Shown here piece by piece: positions 1-7,736 of a stretch of DNA of 21,153 bases. Below the pieces are notes generated by a model. The model did not search any database and was not told the origin of the DNA. It saw only the letters and a list, made by a program, of their open reading frames with translations. The position numbers were made by a program, and so were the translations under genes. The stretch is from Alphaproteobacteria bacterium. GTDB lineage: Bacteria; Pseudomonadota; Alphaproteobacteria; UBA6615. Each line of letters opens with the position of its first letter. Within the stretch, counting starts at the first letter, position 1. The stretch is taken from the NCBI GenBank assembly GCA_013003285.1, contig JABDJY010000278.1, forward strand, positions 1 to 21,153. The letters run 5' to 3'.

Positions 1-1
1 C

Positions 2-520
2 TCCTGTCTTCACTGCGAAGATGCGGCCTGCGTGACGGTGTGTCCGACCGGCGCCTCCTACAAGCGCGAGGATGACGGGATCGTCCTGGTCGACGAAGAC
101 CGCTGCATCGGCTGCAAGCTGTGCAGCTGGGCCTGTCCCTATGGCGCGCGCGAATACGACTACGACGCCGGCGTGATGAAAAAATGTACGCTCTGCATCG
201 ACCGGATTTACAACGAGAACATCCCCGAATCACAACGGGTTCCAGCCTGCGTTTCGACCTGCCCGGCATCGGCGCGCCATTTCGGCGATCTGGGCGATCC
301 CAATTCCGAGGTCTCGCAACTGGTCGCCGAACGCGGCGGCTATGATCTGATGCCCGAAATGGAAATGCAGCCGGTCAACAAATATCTGCCGCCCCGGCCC
401 GCCAAAACCACCGTCGGCGACAGTGGCGCACCGGCCATGCTGCCCGATCACGAGGCCGGACCGGTGGCCGCCACCGGCCGTGGTTTCCTGGCCTGGGTCG
501 ACCGCACCCTGTCGCGCTAA
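2..520 (+). CDS. soeB: Iron-sulfur subunit of a DMSO-reductase-family complex, SoeB-like (5' end outside window)
   Basis: This is the electron-transfer subunit of a membrane-bound molybdopterin oxidoreductase. Its [4Fe-4S] clusters would pass electrons between a molybdenum catalytic subunit (not in the window) and the membrane anchor encoded just downstream. The frame is open from the first base, so the gene starts upstream; the GTG at 32 lies inside the first visible cysteine group and cannot be the start. Three cysteine groups are visible: SCLHCEDAACVTVCP, CIGCKLCSWACP, and CTLC followed by ACVSTCP. The first group of the usual four would lie upstream. The C-terminal part (HFGDLGDPNSEVSQLVAERGG, then VNKYLPPRP) resembles SoeB of the cytoplasmic sulfite dehydrogenase SoeABC more than classical DmsB. 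The family is certain. The sulfite substrate is an inference that the missing SoeA would settle. The stop is 18 bases before the anchor gene, so the two form an operon. Confidence 0.85.
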   Translation, partial: SCLHCEDAACVTVCPTGASYKREDDGIVLVDEDRCIGCKLCSWACPYGAREYDYDAGVMKKCTLCIDRIYNENIPESQRVPACVSTCPASARHFGDLGDPNSEVSQLVAERGGYDLMPEMEMQPVNKYLPPRPAKTTVGDSGAPAMLPDHEAGPVAATGRGFLAWVDRTLSR

Positions 521-538
521 TTCGAAGGTCTTGCTCCC

Positions 539-1486
539 GTGAACCCCGCCTATTCCGTGATTTTCTTCACCACCGCCTCGGGCGCTGGCTATGGCTTACT
601 GACCTGGCTGGGTGTCGCCGTGCTGTTCTTCGACATGCCGGCCCATCGCTGGTTCGGGCTGGCTGCCTTCGCCGTAGCCTTGGCGTTGATCACCGGCGGC
701 TTGTTGGCTTCCACCTTCCATCTCGGCCATCCCGAGCGGGCCTGGCGGGGCCTTACCCAATGGCGATCCTCCTGGCTGGCGCGCGAAGGTGTCGTCGCCG
801 TCGCCACCTATGTCCCGGCGGGTCTCGCCGCCATCGGCTGGATATTCTTGACCCGCAACGACGGCATCTGGGCCTGGCTCGTCGCAGCCGCAGCGATATT
901 GGCAGTGGTGACGGTTCTCTGCACGGCGAGGATCTACCGCAGCCTGCGGGCTATTCCACGCTGGAACACGCCCTGGGTATTGCCGGTCTATTTGGCCCTC
1001 GCCCTGGCCAGCGGCGCGCTGCTATTCCATTTCGGTGTGCGCGCCTTCGGCCTCGGGTTTGCCTGGAGCGGTTGGGCCGCGGCGATCATCACGATCATCG
1101 GCTGGGCCATTAAGCTGGCCTATTGGCAAGGGATCGACAGCGCCGCACCACGCGCCACGGCGGAATCTGCCACCGGCTTAGGTCATCTCGGCAAGGTTCG
1201 CCTGTTCGAGGCGCCCCACACCGGCGACAATTATCTGATGCGCGAAATGGGCTACAAGATCGCCCGCAAGCACGCCAAGCGCCTGCGGATCATCGCACTG
1301 ATCCTGGGCGGGGCGATCCCGGTGGTCTTGGCCGCCCTCGCGACCCAATTGCCGGACGTCGCCGCCGCGCTGGTGGCGCTAATCGCCGTCGTCTCGGCGG
1401 GCGCTGGATTGCTGGTGGAACGCTGGCTTTTCTTCGCCGAAGCGGTCCACACGGTCTCGCTCTATTACGGAACCGACGCCGCCTAA
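539..1486 (+). CDS. soeC: Membrane anchor subunit, DmsC/SoeC family
   Basis: This 315-residue, highly hydrophobic protein has about eight predicted transmembrane helices and belongs to the DmsC/SoeC quinone-interacting anchor family. It would tether the iron-sulfur and molybdenum subunits to the inner membrane and exchange electrons with the quinone pool. Family signatures are the N-terminal SVIFFTTASGAGYGLL, the loop STFHLGHPERAWRGLTQW followed by SSWLAREG, the central RIYRSL/WNTPW segment, and the C-terminal VERWLFFAEAVHTVSLYYG. The start is a GTG 18 bases after the iron-sulfur subunit; the next hydrophobic segment needs this N-terminus. The SVIFFTTASGAGYG opening favours SoeC (sulfite oxidation) over DmsC (DMSO reduction), but the sequence alone does not prove the direction of electron flow. 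Its TAA stop overlaps the TAG stop of the convergent ABC ATPase gene (shared bases 1483-1486). Confidence 0.82.
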   Translation: MNPAYSVIFFTTASGAGYGLLTWLGVAVLFFDMPAHRWFGLAAFAVALALITGGLLASTFHLGHPERAWRGLTQWRSSWLAREGVVAVATYVPAGLAAIGWIFLTRNDGIWAWLVAAAAILAVVTVLCTARIYRSLRAIPRWNTPWVLPVYLALALASGALLFHFGVRAFGLGFAWSGWAAAIITIIGWAIKLAYWQGIDSAAPRATAESATGLGHLGKVRLFEAPHTGDNYLMREMGYKIARKHAKRLRIIALILGGAIPVVLAALATQLPDVAAALVALIAVVSAGAGLLVERWLFFAEAVHTVSLYYGTDAA

Positions 1487-2256
1487 CTCGCCAGGGATGG
1501 CATTTGGATGGGGCCGTCGATCAGCTGATTGACGAACTGGTGGACATAGGCGTTGTCGGTAGTCTCAAGTTCGTCGACTGTGCCGAGCCACACGATGCGG
1601 CCCTCATGGAGCATGGCGACACGCTCGGCGATTTCGCGCACCACCGCCATGTCGCTGACCACCGAGATAATGGTCGCCCCCAGTTCGTTCTGCCGGGCGA
1701 CGATCAGCTCGCTGATGATATTGCTCATGATCGGATCGAGGCCGGCGGTGGGCTCGTCGAGGAAGATGATTTGCGGATCGGTGGCGATGGCGCGAGCCAG
1801 ACCGGCGCGCTTTTGCATGCCGCCGGAGAGTTCGGACGGATACAAATCCGCCGTTTCCGCGGTCAGACCCACGGAAGCTAGTTTTTCGATCGCCCGTTCC
1901 TTTGCCGCCGCTTTGTCGATCCCACGATCCTGCAATAGCCGGAACGCCACATTCTCCCAGACCGGCATACTGTCGAACAGGCCCTGGCGCTGGAACAGCA
2001 CGCCGAAGCGGCGCATCCAGACCATGCGTTCATTACCCGATAGGCCGACAGACTCCTCGCCATCGATTTCGATGCGGCCGGAATCAGGCGTTTGAAGGCC
2101 GAGGATGGTTTTCAGCAGCAACGACTTGCCGCTGCCCGAACCGCCGATCAACACCAGCGATTCACCCTCGGCGACATCGAGCGAAATATCGTCGAGGGCG
2201 GGTTGGCTATCGAACGTCTTGCGAACATCGACCAGCCTGATTTTCGGTACGCTCAT
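1483..2256 (-). CDS. MlaF-like ABC transporter ATP-binding protein
   Basis: This 257-residue ATPase most resembles MlaF/YrbF, which powers phospholipid or other lipid transport between inner and outer membrane through an MlaE permease and an MCE-domain MlaD protein. Visible motifs are Walker A GGSGSGKS (38-45), Q-loop FQRQG (Gln89), signature LSGGMQKRAGLARA (143-156) and Walker B FLDEPTAGLDP (Asp167, Glu168). The H-loop is abnormal: where the family has S/T-H-D it reads VVSDM, with Ser201 in the histidine position. No mlaE, mlaD or mlaC homologue lies next to it, so its partners must be elsewhere. It begins 33 bases after the mmsA stop on the same strand and could share that transcript. A five-codon ATG-to-TGA frame ends on the start codon with an ATGA overlap, which might couple translation. 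It could instead be the ATPase of another MCE-type importer. Confidence 0.85.
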   Translation of the reverse strand: MSVPKIRLVDVRKTFDSQPALDDISLDVAEGESLVLIGGSGSGKSLLLKTILGLQTPDSGRIEIDGEESVGLSGNERMVWMRRFGVLFQRQGLFDSMPVWENVAFRLLQDRGIDKAAAKERAIEKLASVGLTAETADLYPSELSGGMQKRAGLARAIATDPQIIFLDEPTAGLDPIMSNIISELIVARQNELGATIISVVSDMAVVREIAERVAMLHEGRIVWLGTVDELETTDNAYVHQFVNQLIDGPIQMPSLAS

Positions 2257-2289
2257 GCGCTCTCAGCCATGGTAGATGCTGGATACGCG

Positions 2290-3789
2290 CTATTGCATGG
2301 TCGGCATGGTGAGGCTGTGGCCTTCGCGCACGCCCGACTTGGGCCAGCGCGAGGTGATTGCCTTGAGGCGCGTGTAAAACCGCACACCTTCCATGCCATG
2401 CATATGAGTGTCGCCGAACAGCGAACGCTTCCAGCCGCCGAAGCTGTGATAGGCCACCGGCACCGGGATCGGCACATTGACGCCGACCATGCCGATCTGC
2501 ACCCGATCGGTGAAGTCGCGCGCGGCGTCGCCGTCCTTGGTGAAGATGGCGGTGCCGTTGCCATATTCGTTGCGGTTCACCAGGTCGACCGCGGTCTCGT
2601 AATCGGGCGCGCGAACGACTGCCAGAACCGGGCCGAAAATCTCCTGCTTGTAGATTTCCATGTCCTCGGTCACCCGATCGAACAGGCTGCCGCCCAGGAA
2701 ATAACCGTTCTCATAGCCCTGCATAGTGAAATCGCGGCCGTCGAGAACCAACTCGGCGCCTTCTTCGACACCCTTGTCGATCAAGCCCTTGATGCGGTCA
2801 TAGGCTTGTTCGGTGACGACCGGACCCATCTCGATATCGGGATCGCCACCGGGGCCGATTTTCAGTTCCTGAATGCGCGGCACCAGATTTTCGACCAGGC
2901 TATCGGCGGTTTGATCGCCCACCGCAACGGCGACCGAGACCGCCATGCAGCGCTGGCCGGCCGAGCCGTAACCGGCGCCGATCAACGCGTCGGCGGCCTG
3001 ATCCATATCGGCGTCGGGCATGACCACCATATGGTTCTTGGCGCCGCCCAGGGACTGGACCCGCTTACCGTGCTCCGCTGCCGTGGCGTAAATATAAGAG
3101 GCAACCGGCGTCGAGCCGACGAACGACACCGCCGCGATGCCGGGATGGGTCAGGATGGCATCGACGGCTTCCTTATCGCCGTTGATCATGTTGACCACGC
3201 CGTCGGGAATGCCGGCTTCCTTCGCCAGCTCAACCAGCCGCAGCGGACAGGACGGATCGCGCTCCGACGGCTTCAAGATGAAGGTATTGCCGCAGGCGAT
3301 CGCCAACGGGAACATCCAAAGCGGGATCATCGCCGGAAAATTAAACGGCGTGATCCCGGCGCAGACGCCGACCGCCTGACGCACCGAAAAAGCATCGACC
3401 CCGGTGCCCACATCCTCGGTAAATTCGCCGCGCAGCAAGTGCGGAATGCCGCAGGCAAATTCGACCACTTCGCGGCCGCGTGTAATGTCGCCCTTGGCGT
3501 CTTCGATGGTCTTGCCGTGCTCGACCGAGATCAGCTCCGCCAGCTCATCCATATGCTCCAGGAGCAACTCGTTATAGCGGAACATGAAACGCGCGCGGCG
3601 CAGCGGCGGCAAGGCCGACCATGCCGGTAAGGCGGCCTGCGCTGCCTTGACGGCGCTATCCACATCGGCGGCGCTGGCCAGGTTTACTTCGGCGATCTGC
3701 TCGCCGATGGCCGGGTTAAATATCGGCGCGGTGCGGGTTGATTGTCCTTCGACGCGTTCGCCGTTGATCCAATGTGTGAGCGTTTTCAT
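2290..3789 (-). CDS. mmsA: CoA-acylating methylmalonate-semialdehyde dehydrogenase
   Basis: This 499-residue protein is a full-length aldehyde dehydrogenase of the MmsA/IolA type. The family oxidatively decarboxylates methylmalonate semialdehyde to propionyl-CoA or malonate semialdehyde to acetyl-CoA, using NAD+ and CoA, in valine, thymine, inositol and beta-alanine breakdown. It also includes DddC of DMSP catabolism. Seen in the sequence are the NAD-binding region GITPFNFPAMIPLWMFPLA (145-163), FVGSTPVASYIY (223-234), the catalytic cysteine in GSAGQRCMA (Cys281) and the C-terminal SFGGWKRSLFGD. The usual ELGGK general-base glutamate is replaced: the site reads QSLGGAKNH (Ser246), as expected for this CoA-dependent subfamily. 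The ATG is supported by GGGAG seven bases upstream. It lies between the flavin reductase (130-base gap) and the MlaF-like gene (33-base gap), all on the minus strand. The assignment is firm; which pathway it serves is not visible here. Confidence 0.93.
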   Translation of the reverse strand: MKTLTHWINGERVEGQSTRTAPIFNPAIGEQIAEVNLASAADVDSAVKAAQAALPAWSALPPLRRARFMFRYNELLLEHMDELAELISVEHGKTIEDAKGDITRGREVVEFACGIPHLLRGEFTEDVGTGVDAFSVRQAVGVCAGITPFNFPAMIPLWMFPLAIACGNTFILKPSERDPSCPLRLVELAKEAGIPDGVVNMINGDKEAVDAILTHPGIAAVSFVGSTPVASYIYATAAEHGKRVQSLGGAKNHMVVMPDADMDQAADALIGAGYGSAGQRCMAVSVAVAVGDQTADSLVENLVPRIQELKIGPGGDPDIEMGPVVTEQAYDRIKGLIDKGVEEGAELVLDGRDFTMQGYENGYFLGGSLFDRVTEDMEIYKQEIFGPVLAVVRAPDYETAVDLVNRNEYGNGTAIFTKDGDAARDFTDRVQIGMVGVNVPIPVPVAYHSFGGWKRSLFGDTHMHGMEGVRFYTRLKAITSRWPKSGVREGHSLTMPTMQ

Positions 3790-3796
3790 GTTTCTA

Positions 3797-3801
3797 CTCC
3801 C
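3797..3801 (-). promoter_or_regulatory. Ribosome binding site of mmsA
   Basis: On the minus strand this reads GGGAG, seven bases before the ATG at 3789. It supports the chosen mmsA start. Confidence 0.6.
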
Positions 3802-3919
3802 GTTAGCGCCGCGAGGGTTGATCGGATCCTTCGATCCATCGACCGATGGCGCTTATTCAATCATTGTCTGCAGCTATAAGAGACCCGTTAGCCAGGCGCA
3901 AGCTGCCAATAAGCGCCGG

Positions 3920-4420
3920 TCAGCCGGCCTTTTGGGCCGGCGCCAAATCACCGAGTTTGCCGCGGAAAAATATCAATGGATCACCGTCTGCCGTTTCGAA
4001 CCGCTCGACTTCGCCGACGATGATGACATGGTCGCCGCCGTCATGGTGGACAACATTTCGGCATTCGAAATAGGCCAGACAGCCACTGAATAACGGCGCA
4101 CCGCCCAAACCCTCGGTAAAATCGACGCCGTTGAACTTGTCGTCCCCGGACTTGGCGAATTTCATGCACAGATCATCCTGCCCCTCGGCCAGGATGTGGA
4201 CGCAGAAATGGCTGGCGTTCTCGAGAATTTTCAGGCTCGGCGAGCCGCGGTCGAGGCTCCATAAGACCAAGGGCGGGTCGAGAGAGACGGAATTGAAGGA
4301 ATTGGCGGTAACACCCGCCAGAACCCCGTCCTCACTCTTGGCGGTAATAACCGTAACGCCGGTGGCGAAATTGCCTAGTGCATCGCGAAACCCGCGCGTA
4401 TCGAATTCATGGTCCGCCAT
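3920..4420 (-). CDS. Flavin reductase-like FMN-binding protein
   Basis: This 166-residue protein belongs to the flavin_reductase domain family (HpaC/RutF/DIM6-NTAB type). Such proteins bind FMN and either supply reduced flavin to two-component monooxygenases or act as small flavin oxidoreductases. The fold is recognisable from FRDALGNFATGVTVITA (11-27), the flavin-contact block GVTANSFNSVSLDPPLVLWSL and the C-terminal HHDGGDHVIIVGEVERF, followed by the PLIFFRGKLGDL ending. Length is normal for a single-domain member. The ATG at 4420 is the natural start, although the upstream sequence has only a weak purine stretch. No monooxygenase lies beside it, so the acceptor is unknown. It is divergent from the alpha/beta hydrolase gene (268 bases between starts) and co-directional with mmsA, 130 bases downstream. 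Its last codons encode a GC-rich inverted repeat (3923-3941). Confidence 0.85.
   Translation of the reverse strand: MADHEFDTRGFRDALGNFATGVTVITAKSEDGVLAGVTANSFNSVSLDPPLVLWSLDRGSPSLKILENASHFCVHILAEGQDDLCMKFAKSGDDKFNGVDFTEGLGGAPLFSGCLAYFECRNVVHHDGGDHVIIVGEVERFETADGDPLIFFRGKLGDLAPAQKAG
3923..3941. repeat. GC-rich hairpin at the 3' end of the flavin reductase gene
   Basis: A perfect 7-base inverted repeat, GCCGGCC / GGCCGGC, encloses a 5-base loop (TTTTG). It overlaps the last codons of the flavin reductase. No T-run follows on either strand, so it is not a standard intrinsic terminator. It may still act as an mRNA 3' stem between this gene and mmsA. Confidence 0.4.
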
Positions 4421-4540
4421 TCAGATTAATCCCAACCGTTCCCCTGTGCCGCCACTCTTCGGTGACGCTTGGGCCAAGATACTGTCTAGACGTGTCGAGA
4501 CCAACCCCACAATCAGCACAACAGTCGACCGAGTAAGACA

Positions 4541-4641
4541 TGGCGATTATTCGCCAATAGCGCATCACCTACTAAATTTGCCCAAATAATAGGCAATGCG
4601 AGTTTTTCGGCCCGTTGCCTGAGTTGGTTCAATAATCGCCA
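4541..4641. repeat. Long-spaced inverted repeat in the divergent intergenic region
   Basis: TGGCGATTATT at 4541-4551 is exactly inverted as AATAATCGCCA at 4631-4641, upstream of the alpha/beta hydrolase gene. The first arm also holds its own compact dyad, TGGCGA-TTAT-TCGCCA (4541-4556). The region lies between the divergent flavin reductase and hydrolase genes, so regulator binding is possible. No regulator gene is adjacent, and no confident -35/-10 pair could be picked. The rest of 4421-4688 holds nothing else I recognise. Confidence 0.35.
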
Positions 4642-4688
4642 GCCGCTACAGTAGGGCGGTAGCCGACGCAGCAAGTAGACGGGAAAGC

Positions 4689-5501
4689 ATGCCGACAACA
4701 AAGGCCCGCGACGGGGTCGCAATACACTATGAGGTCTACGGCGATGGTCCAACGCTGCTGCTGATCAGCGGCACCGGTCACGATCTCGGCTTCTGGGCGG
4801 GGCAGTTGCCGTTCTTCGCAGCTGAATTTCGGACCATCGTTTTTGACAATCGCGGCGTCGGGGGGTCGAGTGTGCCGCCACCCGGTTACTCCTTGGCCGA
4901 CATGGCCGACGACGCCGCCCATGTGCTCGACGAGGCCGGCGCCGAGACCGCCCATGTGATGGGCTTTTCCATGGGAGGCCATATCGCTCAGGAGCTGGCC
5001 TTAAACCATCCCAACCGCGTCCTCAGTCTGGGCCTCCACCATAGCTGGACGCGCAATGGAGCCCGGCTCAAGAAATTCCAGGAGACCCGCCGCTACCTCG
5101 CTGAACATGATCAGCGCGTGGCGCTGACCGAACTGAGTATGCTGGCGCTACACGCCTCGGCCTATTACGACGCGCATGCCGAGGAGATGGAAGCTCACCG
5201 AAATTTTCTGCTGGAGCAATCACCAGTGAATGCCGGCTGGATCGGCCAATTGGACGCCTGCATCGAAGGCGACACCTATGACCGCCTGCCGCAGATAAAT
5301 GTTCCAACACAAATCACCTGTTCCGATCTGGACGTTATCGCCGCCCCGCAACTATCGCAGATGATCCATGAGCGTATCGCCGGCTCGCAACTGCATATCC
5401 TGAAGGGCACCGGCCATGTGGCGCTCATGGAGGCGCCGGAAGAATTCGCCGCCATCTGCCTCGAGTTCTTGCGCACCGTGACGCGCGCCCCATTCACCTA
5501 G
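4689..5501 (+). CDS. Alpha/beta hydrolase
   Basis: This 270-residue single-domain alpha/beta hydrolase would act in the cytoplasm on an ester, lactone, thioester or similar substrate that the sequence does not identify. Visible elements are the oxyanion-side loop LLISGTGHDLGFW (24-36), DNRGVGGS (53-60), the nucleophile elbow MGFSMGGHIAQ (Ser94), the acid region CSDLDVIAAP (probably Asp215) and the histidine loop GTGHVALMEAP (His243). The triad is therefore complete and the length typical. Members with this layout are often annotated as 3-oxoadipate enol-lactonase-like or haloperoxidase-like, but no feature here separates these. The ATG is preceded by GGGAAAG. The acyl-CoA ligase gene starts 99 bases downstream on the same strand, so the two may be co-transcribed and could act on the same acyl substrate; that link is inferred from position only. 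Confidence 0.85.
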   Translation: MPTTKARDGVAIHYEVYGDGPTLLLISGTGHDLGFWAGQLPFFAAEFRTIVFDNRGVGGSSVPPPGYSLADMADDAAHVLDEAGAETAHVMGFSMGGHIAQELALNHPNRVLSLGLHHSWTRNGARLKKFQETRRYLAEHDQRVALTELSMLALHASAYYDAHAEEMEAHRNFLLEQSPVNAGWIGQLDACIEGDTYDRLPQINVPTQITCSDLDVIAAPQLSQMIHERIAGSQLHILKGTGHVALMEAPEEFAAICLEFLRTVTRAPFT

Positions 5502-5588
5502 TCGCGAACAAGGGTCTTGAGCGGAAACAGTTACCGCCCGATAATCGAATTAACCAGTCCGGCCACCCAAAGCGGCGCCCGGGGAATT

Positions 5589-5596
5589 AAGGGGAG
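5589..5596 (+). promoter_or_regulatory. Ribosome binding site fixing the acyl-CoA ligase start
   Basis: AAGGGGAG lies four bases before the ATG at 5601. It favours this start over the in-frame TTG at 5517, which has no comparable site and would add 28 residues unlike the family. Confidence 0.7.
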
Positions 5597-5600
5597 TGCA

Positions 5601-7229
5601 ATGCGCGGACTAATTATGGACCGGCCGCTGATGATTTCAGCGTTGTTGGAGCACGCGAACCGGGTGTCCGGCGACCGCGAAATCGTGTCGCGTTCGGTCG
5701 AAGGGCCGATCCATCGCTATACCTATCACGACGCCCATACCCGCTCGCGCCAACTGGCCAAGGCGCTCACCGCGCTCGGCGTTCAACTGGGTGACCGGAT
5801 CGCCACCCTGGCCTGGAACACCTATCGCCATTTCGAGATCTACTATGCGGTGTCGGGGATCGGCGCCATCACCCATACGCTGAATCCCCGCCTGGCGCCG
5901 GCGCAGTTCACCTATATCGTCAATCACGCAGAAGATTCCTACATCTTCGTCGACCTCAATCTGGTGCCGCTGATCGAAGCCGTTGCCGCCGACCTCTTGT
6001 CGGTCAAGGGAATCGTGGTGATGACCGACGCGGCGCACATGCCCGAGTCCAATATCGATAATCTGTTGTGCTACGAAGACCTGATTGACGGCCAATCCGA
6101 CGATTTCGATTGGCCGGAGTTCGACGAAAACACCGCCTCGTCGCTTTGCTACACCTCGGGCACCACGGGCAACCCGAAAGGGGCCCTGTACAGCCACCGC
6201 TCGACTGTAATCCATGCCTACGCCTCGGCCTTACCGGATGTTTTGAATTTAGCCGAACGCGAAGTCGTCCTGCCGGTCGTGCCGATGTTCCACGTCAATG
6301 CCTGGGGCATCCCCTATGGCGCCACCATGACCGGCGCCAAGCTGGTGTTCCCCGGCCCTATGCTCGATGGCGCAAGCATCCACGAACTGTTGGTCGACGA
6401 AGAGGTTACTTTCGCCGCTGGCGTGCCGACCGTCTGGCTCGGCTTGCTCAACTATTGGCGGGAAAACAATAAGAGCGTCCCGAGCCTCAATCGCACGGTG
6501 ATCGGCGGCACCGCGATCCCGCAATCGATGATCGAATCCTTCCAGGAAGATTTCGGCATCGAGGTTCGCCACGCTTGGGGCATGACCGAAATGAGCCCGC
6601 TGGGTACCATTTCCCTGGTCAAACCGAACGTGCCGGCAGCCGACAAGGCCGCCCGCTATCGCAGCCAGATCAAACAGGGCCGGCCGGTTTTCGGCGTCGA
6701 TATGAAAATCGTCGATGACGACGGTAACGCGTTGCCCCATGACGGCAAGGCCTATGGCGAATTGATGGTCCGTGGACCGTGGATTACCAGCGGCTATTTC
6801 AAAATCGATCATTCCGAGGCGCACGATCATGACGGCTGGTTCGCCACCGGCGATGTCTGCACCATCGACCCCGACGGCTATATGGAAGTCACCGATCGGT
6901 CGAAAGATGTCATCAAGTCGGGCGGCGAGTGGATAAGCTCGATCGATCTGGAAAACCAAGCCATGGGCCATCCCGATGTGATTCAGGCCGCGGTGATCGG
7001 CGTGCATCATCCGAAATGGGACGAACGCCCGCTGCTGATCGTCGTGCCGGCCAAGGATAAGACGCCCGAGCTTGCCTCGATCAACGAATACCTAACCGGC
7101 AAAGTTGCCAAATGGTGGTTACCCGATGACATGATCGTGGTTGAATCTCTGCCAATCGGGGCGACGGGCAAGGTCTTGAAGACCGAACTGCGTGCACAAT
7201 TCGGCGACCACAAGCTGCCAACGGCCTGA
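5601..7229 (+). CDS. Fatty-acyl-CoA ligase, DmdB-like
   Basis: This 542-residue AMP-forming acyl-CoA synthetase activates a carboxylic acid to its CoA thioester with ATP. Adenylation motifs are in order: P-loop YTSGTTGNPKG (184-194), PMFHVNAWG (228-236), WGMTEMSPLG (326-335), FATGDVCTIDPDGY, DRSKDVIKSGGEWISSIDLE, and the catalytic lysine in PIGATGKVLK (Lys524). The opening MRGLIMDRPLMISALLEHA and the overall pattern closely recall the medium-chain/3-methylmercaptopropionate-CoA ligase subfamily (DmdB of Ruegeria). That subfamily also contains general medium- and long-chain ligases, so the substrate cannot be fixed from sequence. The ATG at 5601 is chosen over TTG 5517 because of AAGGGGAG just upstream. 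The gene follows the alpha/beta hydrolase on the same strand. It converges on a GNAT gene with only 11 bases between the stops. Confidence 0.88.
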   Translation: MRGLIMDRPLMISALLEHANRVSGDREIVSRSVEGPIHRYTYHDAHTRSRQLAKALTALGVQLGDRIATLAWNTYRHFEIYYAVSGIGAITHTLNPRLAPAQFTYIVNHAEDSYIFVDLNLVPLIEAVAADLLSVKGIVVMTDAAHMPESNIDNLLCYEDLIDGQSDDFDWPEFDENTASSLCYTSGTTGNPKGALYSHRSTVIHAYASALPDVLNLAEREVVLPVVPMFHVNAWGIPYGATMTGAKLVFPGPMLDGASIHELLVDEEVTFAAGVPTVWLGLLNYWRENNKSVPSLNRTVIGGTAIPQSMIESFQEDFGIEVRHAWGMTEMSPLGTISLVKPNVPAADKAARYRSQIKQGRPVFGVDMKIVDDDGNALPHDGKAYGELMVRGPWITSGYFKIDHSEAHDHDGWFATGDVCTIDPDGYMEVTDRSKDVIKSGGEWISSIDLENQAMGHPDVIQAAVIGVHHPKWDERPLLIVVPAKDKTPELASINEYLTGKVAKWWLPDDMIVVESLPIGATGKVLKTELRAQFGDHKLPTA

Positions 7230-7240
7230 GCGCCGATCGG

Positions 7241-7729
7241 TTATCGTCGAGCGGCCTTTAAATCCAAGCAATAGAGTGTCGCCGGTTCGCGCAATGTCTG
7301 GATATCGGCTTCCAACTTTTGCCAACCTTGGCGCTCCAACAGAGCCGAACCGCTCGCCGTATCGGAATACAGGGAAGCGAAACCCAATCGGCGCGCCTCG
7401 TCCTCGATTGCCGTTATCAAGGCCGATGCGATTCCCTTACCACGCTGATCCGGCGCAACTAACATAGCCGCTAACCAGGGATTGAGGTGACGGTGGGTTT
7501 CCAGCGAATGTGGTTTAAGTGCCGCTGTACCCAGGATGTTTTGGGTCGTGTCTAGCGCAACCAGAGCCAAAGGCATCTCGTCTCGATTGCAGCACGACCG
7601 AAGATCGTGTTCAGCATCGCCGGGGCCGGCAGGACCGTAATATGGCCCCCACGCCTCAACGAACAATTCCGCCAGTACCGGTATAGCCGCTTGCATATCC
7701 GCGAGATGCGTTATCCGCAATTCAGCCAA
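7241..7729 (-). CDS. GNAT-family N-acetyltransferase
   Basis: This 162-residue GCN5-related acetyltransferase would transfer an acetyl group from acetyl-CoA to an amine of unknown identity. The acetyl-CoA pyrophosphate-binding motif A is visible as MLVAPDQRGKGIASALI (89-105), followed by IEDEARRLGFASLYSDT and the late SALLERQGWQK turn typical of the fold. The start is probably the TTG at 7729. GAGGA lies four bases before it and overlaps the TGA stop of the upstream BON gene (7737-7739), which suggests translational coupling. The nearest ATG (7734) is in another frame. An upstream in-frame TGA at 7757-7759 limits how far the start can move. It is the last gene of the minus-strand envelope run and may have no functional link to it. 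Confidence 0.8.
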   Translation of the reverse strand: MAELRITHLADMQAAIPVLAELFVEAWGPYYGPAGPGDAEHDLRSCCNRDEMPLALVALDTTQNILGTAALKPHSLETHRHLNPWLAAMLVAPDQRGKGIASALITAIEDEARRLGFASLYSDTASGSALLERQGWQKLEADIQTLREPATLYCLDLKAARR

Positions 7730-7736
7730 AACATCC

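Noticed and set aside
1123..1881. 252-codon plus-strand frame across the soeC-like and MlaF-like genes
   Set aside because: It runs out of frame through one real gene and antisense through another, and its product is Arg/Gly-rich without domain features.
2092..3630. 512-codon open frame on the plus strand, antisense to mmsA
   Set aside because: It lies wholly opposite the end of the MlaF-like gene and mmsA. Its product is a His/Arg/Asp/Gln-rich string with no domain pattern, as expected for the complement of GC-rich coding sequence. The mmsA frame has all family motifs.
3824..3837. Hairpin GGATC-CTTC-GATCC upstream of mmsA as a possible leader regulator
   Set aside because: The stem is only five bases. 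No conserved riboswitch layout, T-run or leader peptide could be identified, so chance is likely.
5517..5600. TTG start adding 28 residues to the acyl-CoA ligase
   Set aside because: The extension is unlike the family, and AAGGGGAG sits just before the ATG at 5601.
6249..7010. 253-codon minus-strand frame opposite the acyl-CoA ligase
   Set aside because: Antisense shadow: low-complexity composition, no recognisable motif, no ribosome site. The plus-strand ligase carries every adenylation motif. The same applies to 5637-6215 (-).
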